Shown piece by piece: positions 58,914-64,000 of a stretch of DNA of 64,000 nucleotides; position 1 is the stretch's first letter, and every line of letters starts with the position of its first letter. The DNA comes from Granulicella mallensis MP5ACTX8. GTDB lineage: Bacteria > Acidobacteriota > Terriglobia > Terriglobales > Acidobacteriaceae. The DNA is taken from the NCBI RefSeq assembly GCF_000178955.2, contig NC_016631.1:4774001-4838000 (forward strand), read 5' to 3'. The position numbers and the translations under genes are program-made. The notes under the pieces were generated by a model. That model was not told where the DNA came from. It was given only the letters and a program-made list of their open reading frames with translations, and did no database searches.

Positions 58914-60575
58914 TTAGTCGACAGTAAGTGCAACAGGGATCGTATGCGTTGTGCTTCCAGCCGTGGCGTTGATCGTGATGTTGGTCGTCACGGGCGCAGC
59001 CGGAGGAGGAAGGCTCTGGTCCTTGCTCGAAGAACCGCAGCCAACTACACCAGCGGACATCAGAACAAGCGCAAACGCCAGTGCTGTGCCTCGCAGAAGC
59101 ATCGACCGGCGGCGAATGCCGAGAAGCGCCAACAGTCCGAGCGGCCCTACAAAAGCCAGGGTCAGACCATAGCCCGCTCCATGCTGCTTGAGCTGCGCCA
59201 TGCCGGTGCTCGCAGTAGCGGCTGTAGCAATGGATACGGCTACTGCTGTCGCCGTGGTGCCGGAGACAGAGACCCTTGTGGGGCTGAAGGTGCAGCTATC
59301 GCCCGTCGGCAGACCGGAGCAGGAGAACGTCACCGGGCCACTGAACCCATTTATTCCCGCCAGCGATACATTGACGGTGCCGCTCTTTCCATTCGAAACG
59401 GTCAGCGCTGTCGTGCCGGACTGGAACGTGAAATCCGGAGTTCCTACCGGAGGCCCTGAAACCGAAATCTCTCCAAACAGACCATCCTTGGTGCCGTTGA
59501 TACCAGCCGAGAAGAACAGAGTATTCGGGTCGCCCACATTCTTGGCTCCGAAGACAATCTCCCACAGACCGCTATTCGTGATTGCGTTGCCATCCGCATC
59601 CTGCAACTGGCCCTTCAAGGCAAAGCTGCTTGGATCGAAGGCGTTGATCGTTCCATCTCCGAAGTTACCCACGAGGAGATCGCCGCTGAAGCTGCCGAAG
59701 CCCGCAGGCGCAATGGCCATGCCCCACGGAGCATTCAGGTTTCCCGCACTGATCGCTCTCTGAATAAGGTTTCCGTTGACATCGAATACATCGACGAAAC
59801 CAAGGCCCGCACCCACTACTCTCTTACCCGTGGATGGATTGACCTCTGTGTAGTCGACATATACATTCCCCGCAAGGATGTGCACAGAGAAAGGAGAGAA
59901 ACCGGCCGGCAACGCAGGATCAGCAAAGCTTCCTGCAAGATGGGCTGGAGCGAAGTTCTTATCGAATACATCAATTCCTCCGCCGGGGATTTGATTGGCA
60001 GCCAGCAGGAAAGTGCCTGTTGGATTTGTGTCGATGGCGATGCCCGTATATACGGCCTTTGCAGCCGAGTTATTGACTACTGTCACAGCCGCCGGCGTGG
60101 TGGAGTTCCACGCGGCAATCGTGCCGTCCAACGTGGCAAAGATAAATTGCGCAGCCGTATTGCTCGGAATTTGGAATACAGTCGTATCGCCATTGAAGAC
60201 TACGCCCGTCGGCTCTCCATGGGTCGAAGAGGCAATAGCCGGAGGAACAGCGACCGTAAACTGCTGGTTCCCCTGAGAGTCATCGATCAAAGAAAGACCG
60301 CTTGTAGGTGAATCGATCCAGAAAGCCTTGCCGATGGCGATACCCCACGGATTAGTAAGGTTCGGATCTGTCTTATTGGCTGCAACAGCGCCGTCGGAGA
60401 CGATATTAGTCTGCGTGTAAGTGCTCGTCTGCGCGAAAGAGCCGAGAGGGCACAATGCGGCGACCGCCGAGAACAACAAAGATAAGGCAAAACGAGTGGG
60501 GGATTTCGTTGCCACACTCGAAAAGGTGCGAAGGCGACGGCCTGTTGGCCGCAGCACTTCATTGCTATAAGTCAT
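58914..60575 (-). CDS. TIGR03118 family beta-propeller protein with unusual C-terminus
   Basis: 553 residues. A signal segment (SLLFSAVAALCPLGSFAQ) is followed by the TIGR03118 propeller: TNIVSDGAVAANKTDPNLTN then PWGIAIGKAFWIDSPTSGLS, FIFATLDGTIAAWNSTTPAA, NLNAPWGMAIAPAGFGSFSG and LLVGNFGDGTINAFDPSSFA. An Ig-like domain lies at about 375-460 (VTFSCSGLPTGDSCTFSPTR). Then come two hydrophobic helices, LTLAFVGPLGLLALLGIRRR (about 471-490) and RGTALAFALVLMSAGVVGCG (about 495-514), and another Ig-like strand ending STTHTIPVALTVD. Such helices inside a secreted domain recur in Acidobacteriota. Function unknown; extracellular protein likely. Confidence 0.8.
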   Translation of the reverse strand: MTYSNEVLRPTGRRLRTFSSVATKSPTRFALSLLFSAVAALCPLGSFAQTSTYTQTNIVSDGAVAANKTDPNLTNPWGIAIGKAFWIDSPTSGLSLIDDSQGNQQFTVAVPPAIASSTHGEPTGVVFNGDTTVFQIPSNTAAQFIFATLDGTIAAWNSTTPAAVTVVNNSAAKAVYTGIAIDTNPTGTFLLAANQIPGGGIDVFDKNFAPAHLAGSFADPALPAGFSPFSVHILAGNVYVDYTEVNPSTGKRVVGAGLGFVDVFDVNGNLIQRAISAGNLNAPWGMAIAPAGFGSFSGDLLVGNFGDGTINAFDPSSFALKGQLQDADGNAITNSGLWEIVFGAKNVGDPNTLFFSAGINGTKDGLFGEISVSGPPVGTPDFTFQSGTTALTVSNGKSGTVNVSLAGINGFSGPVTFSCSGLPTGDSCTFSPTRVSVSGTTATAVAVSIATAATASTGMAQLKQHGAGYGLTLAFVGPLGLLALLGIRRRSMLLRGTALAFALVLMSAGVVGCGSSSKDQSLPPPAAPVTTNITINATAGSTTHTIPVALTVD

Positions 60576-60732
60576 GAAAGCTCCTGAAGAGTAACTCGAT
60601 TGTTTTGAAATAGAGCCACCCGGAAACTCACCGGTCGGCGTCTCGTATGTAGAAACAACGCAGCGAGTTATTTATTCCAAAATAGTTGGAAGTTGAAAAT
60701 ATTTATTTCTGCGTTAGTAGGTGCAGATAAAA

Positions 60733-60754
60733 GAGAGCGCCCTTAGGCGCTCTC
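60733..60754 (-). terminator. terminator-like hairpin
   Basis: GAGAGCGCC and GGCGCTCTC form a perfect 9-bp stem with a 4-nt loop (60733-60754), followed on the minus strand by TTTTATC. It could end transcription of the GH95-like gene after element F. Confidence 0.65.
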
Positions 60755-60820
60755 GATAGAAACCTTCCGCAGATTTTATTTGCCAGCTATCTCCAGGTGC
60801 TCTTGTACACCCTTCACAGA

Positions 60821-61036
60821 GACGTCATCCTGAGCGTAGCGTCCCGGCTTTTGGGGACGCGGAGTCGAAGGACCCCGAAGGTTGCGGTCTTGCCTATATC
60901 CTTCGCGCCTTCTCCACCTCAAGCGCTCTAGCCTTCGTGCTGGAGAAGGTCCCAATTTCCTGGGCGAGATCGAGTCCCTCGGGGTCCTTCGACTGGGCAC
61001 CTCGCAAAAGCGCGAGGCGCTTCGCTCAGGATGACG
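60821..61036. repeat. palindromic intergenic element F (~215 bp)
   Basis: Starts GACGTCATCCTGAGCGTAGC and ends GCTCAGGATGACG; inner words GACGCGGAGTCGAAGGACCC and GGGGTCCTTCGACTGGGCAC pair. Sequence and layout match element E at 54232-54450, including CCTCAAGCGCTC at the centre. Confidence 0.75.
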
Positions 61037-61119
61037 ATTCTGTGGAGAGTCCAAACAAACTATTCGTTGTCCCCGAGTCCTCAGACACTACCTGCAACCA
61101 GAAAACCCACGACCTTTGA

Positions 61120-63579
61120 CTATCGAGCAATGCCGATCGTACGGCTACCCAAAGACTTCGGCGCTACCGCCCTTGCTCCAGAAACGGGTTCGAAACGCAG
61201 AGTGCTCTTCCCGCTCGCCGGGCGAATGAGATAGCTGGTCGAGTCCTGGGGCGAAAACTGCAGTACCCTGGCCGAACTCGCGGGCACTACTACCGCTGAG
61301 GTTCGTGCATTGACCACTTCGACACTCTCGCCAGGCCAGGGATTGCGAACCTTTAGCGGCGATGCGGAACCCGCATCGATCCCAACGGTAACAAGCTCGC
61401 CGTCGTAAATCTGTACATGCACTCTATTGCGGTGCTGAACGAAAACCGTTCCGTCCGCACTCCAATCCTTCGGCCAGGCAGGAGCAATCCGGATCAGCCC
61501 ATCGTAATCCTGGACGAGAGCAGTCTGAATGGCATCGGCAACGACGCCGATCTGCTCGACATAGAACTCAGGCCCCACAAGGGTCGCCAATCCTGAGGGG
61601 TAGATCTGGTATCTCTCCGTCAAGGCCAGCGCACTCGATTTGAATTCCTCCGCAAGCCCCAGGCGCGCAGCCTGAACAGGATCGGCGCTCCAATCGGCTT
61701 CATTCTTCTGGGGACGATTAAGGAAGGTGCGTACGCCGAGAGCATGCAGCGGTCCTTCATCTCCAATCAACCCATATGGCCACACCGGCTCCAGCCCGAT
61801 ATTTTCAGAGTTATGGCTCGGGGCTGCCGGATCGCCACTGGCGGCAATCACAATGTCTTTTCCGTCTGCATCCGGCGCTGCCAGCACATTAGGAGAAGCC
61901 AAGCTGATCCTTGCGAGCGGCGACAGCTTAGGAACATCCTTCTTCAACTGTTCCACCACTGCATCGTCAATCTTCAACAAACCTGCCGCTTCGATGACCG
62001 CAGGGAAAAGAGCCTGCATCGCCGAGACGTCGGTCGTGGGGTCATGGACATCCCACTTCGTCTCATGCGCATTGGAGGGGAAGGTATGGAGCGACCCATC
62101 AGCGCTGTGCGTTCCATAGGCTAGATAAAAACGAGCAGCCTCTCGCATCACGGGATAGTTCTCGCGCAGGAAGTTCAAATCGTCCGTAAACAGAAATTGC
62201 TGCCAGATCCACAGGGATACCTCGGCTCCGGTCGAGATCGTGCGTGCGTTGTAGTACGGCTTGGAGTCTTCGCCACAGTTGATCGCGGCAGCAGGGATCC
62301 AGGTCTCATTCTCAAAGCCCTGACCGTTGAACCGCATCGTTTCAGGCACGCAGATTCCAGCCCGGCCGCCCATATGCTTTTTAGTCCAGACCAGCACGGC
62401 GTTGAGATTTTCCCGGTAGAGGTTGAAATAAGAGTCGTTCAGATCAAGAACACCGGCGCCGAGATTCGCACTTACCTGCATGCGCAGATTCCAGTGCCAG
62501 TAAGCGGAAGGCCCCCACTGGTGCTCATCGCGAATGGAAGAGAACAGATCGCCGATGCCGGCCTGCGCCCCAGGCAGCCTGTCACGGCTCTCAGCCGCAG
62601 CCGTAAAGAGGTCGATCGTACGCAGGTTATTGAGGTACTCCGCAGTGTGATCGTGCGAGGAGACCTGGATCAACCCTACCCGCTCCCAGTACTGGTTCCA
62701 CCAGGCACGGTGCTCACTCGATGAAAGCTTCTCAACTCCGGCAAGCAACTCCGACGCCGTGCTGAGCGCATCGCCGCCGCGCCAATGCGGCGCACCTGCA
62801 AGAACACGAAACGATCCATCGGCTCGCGGATGAAAGCTTACTTTAATCGCAAGGCCATCCTGCTCGACGTGAAGGTCGGTCCCATCAACAGTCACCGCGG
62901 ACAAGGAACCAAAGGTCTCGCCGCTGGCTCCAGCCTCCTCATTGTCCACCCAGGTCTCCGCGAGCACGCCGATGTTGCCCTTCTGCAGCACCTGAGGCTT
63001 ACGCGGCGACCAAAGCTTGAGCTCCACCGTCTGCAAGCTCTTGGGGTCTGCACCCTTCACCTCGACCACCAGCGCATCGAGCTTCTCCGCCACATACGTG
63101 ACGGCACTCATGCCGCCACCCTGCTCCTGAAACTCCCCGTCATAGAGATCCAGACGCGCGGAGTAGTCGCTGGCCTGCGTCAGTCTCCGCAGCCCAGGAA
63201 TCACAAGCTGGCCTGGAGACAGGCGGTGCGGAAAGGTATCGCCTCGATTGAGCTGCACGGTATAGCCATCCTGGGCCCACACTGCGGCACCGAGGCGTCC
63301 ATTGCCCAGCGGCATCAACTCCCGAGGCAATAGATTCGGCCGCTGAAGAATAATGTCCGAGCTTCCGACAACGCTCTTCGGGTCGACATGAAAACGGCCG
63401 TCCTGCCACGCGGTTGTCGTCTCTTTCGTCTGTCCAATCAGAGGCGCAGCAGCCAGAACAGCCAACGAAGAGGCAAGGACCATGTGTCCGACAGCTCTCG
63501 GTAATAAAGCAGAAGACCATGGAAAACGCATGTAACCGGATACTTTCAAAATAAGGCGGAACATGGACATGTCGAGCAC
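61120..63579 (-). CDS. GH95-like glycoside hydrolase (alpha-L-fucosidase-like), exported
   Basis: 819 residues from a GTG at 63579, with AAGGAG 8 nt upstream; ATG at 63570 is the alternative. A hydrophobic leader ends near residue 50 (VLASSLAVLAAAPLIGQTKE). The N-terminal beta-sandwich has the family signature MPLGNGRLGAAVWAQDGYTV then QLNRGDTFPHR, close to LPLGNGRLGAM of GH95. The (alpha/alpha)6 barrel follows with HQWGPSAYWHWNLRMQVSAN and LRENYPVMREAARFYLAYGT. The C-terminal domain has PAWPKDWSADGTVFVQHRNR and VRNPWPGESVEVVN. The match to GH95 is partial, so a related but distinct specificity is possible. It is transcribed after the GH92 gene on the same strand. Confidence 0.72.
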   Translation of the reverse strand: MLDMSMFRLILKVSGYMRFPWSSALLPRAVGHMVLASSLAVLAAAPLIGQTKETTTAWQDGRFHVDPKSVVGSSDIILQRPNLLPRELMPLGNGRLGAAVWAQDGYTVQLNRGDTFPHRLSPGQLVIPGLRRLTQASDYSARLDLYDGEFQEQGGGMSAVTYVAEKLDALVVEVKGADPKSLQTVELKLWSPRKPQVLQKGNIGVLAETWVDNEEAGASGETFGSLSAVTVDGTDLHVEQDGLAIKVSFHPRADGSFRVLAGAPHWRGGDALSTASELLAGVEKLSSSEHRAWWNQYWERVGLIQVSSHDHTAEYLNNLRTIDLFTAAAESRDRLPGAQAGIGDLFSSIRDEHQWGPSAYWHWNLRMQVSANLGAGVLDLNDSYFNLYRENLNAVLVWTKKHMGGRAGICVPETMRFNGQGFENETWIPAAAINCGEDSKPYYNARTISTGAEVSLWIWQQFLFTDDLNFLRENYPVMREAARFYLAYGTHSADGSLHTFPSNAHETKWDVHDPTTDVSAMQALFPAVIEAAGLLKIDDAVVEQLKKDVPKLSPLARISLASPNVLAAPDADGKDIVIAASGDPAAPSHNSENIGLEPVWPYGLIGDEGPLHALGVRTFLNRPQKNEADWSADPVQAARLGLAEEFKSSALALTERYQIYPSGLATLVGPEFYVEQIGVVADAIQTALVQDYDGLIRIAPAWPKDWSADGTVFVQHRNRVHVQIYDGELVTVGIDAGSASPLKVRNPWPGESVEVVNARTSAVVVPASSARVLQFSPQDSTSYLIRPASGKSTLRFEPVSGARAVAPKSLGSRTIGIAR

Positions 63580-63636
63580 AGTTGGATCTCCTTGTACCTT
63601 TTCAATCGTTGCTTCCTGATGCGAAAAGCCTACGCT

Positions 63637-64000
63637 CTACCGTTTAGAGGCATCACTTATCGACACAGGTTTCCAGTCGGCAGCCCACCGTGAGGGAGCC
63701 GGCCCCATCACCATCTTCAGCGAAGCGCCAGCCTCGATATCGTCAAACCGAAGCACTGGAGTGGTCAATGGCTTACCGTTCAGAGTGACCGACTGGATAT
63801 ATACATTCTTCGCTGAATTGTTCTCGGTCGAGACTGAAAAGGTCTTCCCGTTCGTCAGCCGCAACGACATGCGTCGAAAGAGCGGGCTGCCGATCATGTA
63901 GTCGCCGGACGCAGGATTCACCGGATAAAACCCAAACGCGGTGAAGATATACCAGGCAGACATCTGCCCACAGTCATCGTCGCCGTCGATGCCTCCCGGA
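63637..64000 (-). CDS. GH92 family alpha-mannosidase (C-terminal part; gene continues beyond the window)
   Basis: The frame is open to the right edge, giving about 120 residues. The read-through sequence GGIDGDDDCGQMSAWYIFTA then FGFYPVNPASGDYMIGSPLF is the most conserved block of GH92 (canonical GNEDCGQMSAWYVFSALGFY PV); the Asp residues bind the catalytic Ca2+ or act in the active site. The rest is the C-terminal beta-sandwich (VYIQSVTLNGKPLTTPVLRF, LKMVMGPAPSRWA). GH92 enzymes remove terminal alpha-mannose residues from N-glycans or mannans. It lies 57 bp upstream of the GH95-like gene on the same strand, so the two probably form an operon that extends beyond the window. Confidence 0.88.
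   Translation of the reverse strand, partial: PGGIDGDDDCGQMSAWYIFTAFGFYPVNPASGDYMIGSPLFRRMSLRLTNGKTFSVSTENNSAKNVYIQSVTLNGKPLTTPVLRFDDIEAGASLKMVMGPAPSRWAADWKPVSISDASKR

Larger units (their letters stand above)
60576..61119. other. intergenic region with palindromic element F and a hairpin
   Basis: 544 bp between the TIGR03118 start and the GH95-like stop, both minus strand. It holds element F, the 60733-60754 hairpin and the TIGR03118 promoter region. No gene is seen. Confidence 0.5.

Overview
The window looks like chromosome of a soil-type Acidobacteriota (class Terriglobia, family Acidobacteriaceae, of the Granulicella/Edaphobacter/Terriglobus kind). The reasons are the high G+C content, an Oar-like TonB receptor with an N-terminal carboxypeptidase-regulatory domain, TIGR03790, TIGR03118 and DUF6599 proteins, a TIGR03435 gene remnant, and many secreted glycoside hydrolases. 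Assignments rest on reading motifs by eye; no database search was run.

Layout. (1) 1-7187: a PQQ beta-propeller dehydrogenase running off the left edge, an MHS-type transporter, a GMC flavoprotein and a DUF418 membrane protein, all on the minus strand. (2) About 7965-18835: an integrative element or its remnant beside tRNA-Thr(CGT). It holds ParB-like, DUF6908-like and ArdC-like genes, an IS481-type transposase, a TIGR03435 fragment, an S24-like regulator, a lone VirB2/TrbC pilin, a LysR regulator, an AlpA-like protein and a tyrosine recombinase. (3) 19-39.7 kb: mostly housekeeping genes (GH28, DUF6599, AmiC-type amidase, alaS, Phd/PIN toxin-antitoxin, DUF429, recX, S9 peptidase, HNH nuclease, comF, acyl-CoA dehydrogenase, ctaB, DUF420, ssb), with palindromic repeats in several gaps. 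(4) 39.8-64 kb: a carbohydrate and secreted-protein region. It has an SGNH hydrolase-lectin fusion, a TIGR03790 protein split by CBM6-like modules, a four-gene operon (GH89, HGSNAT-like acetyltransferase, GH2, TonB receptor) with a membrane-tethered winged-helix regulator upstream, DUF3455/DUF4142/ferritin-like/TIGR03118 proteins, a GH95-like enzyme and the tail of a GH92 mannosidase.

How the genes may work together. The operon at 44781-53986 pairs homologues of two consecutive human lysosomal heparan-sulfate enzymes (HGSNAT and NAGLU) with a GH2 exo-enzyme and an outer-membrane importer. It reads as a compact system for an alpha-GlcNAc-containing glycan. Three direct repeats at 20-21 bp spacing lie just upstream of it. 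In the mobile element, two inverted copies of one ~87 bp control region face the pilin gene and the recombination module, which suggests a shared switch.

The intergenic DNA carries several families of long palindromes: three copies of a ~190 bp element at 24.7, 29.9 and 32.4 kb, two copies of a ~215 bp element at 54.2 and 60.8 kb, and single copies of others. No CRISPR array or rRNA was seen.
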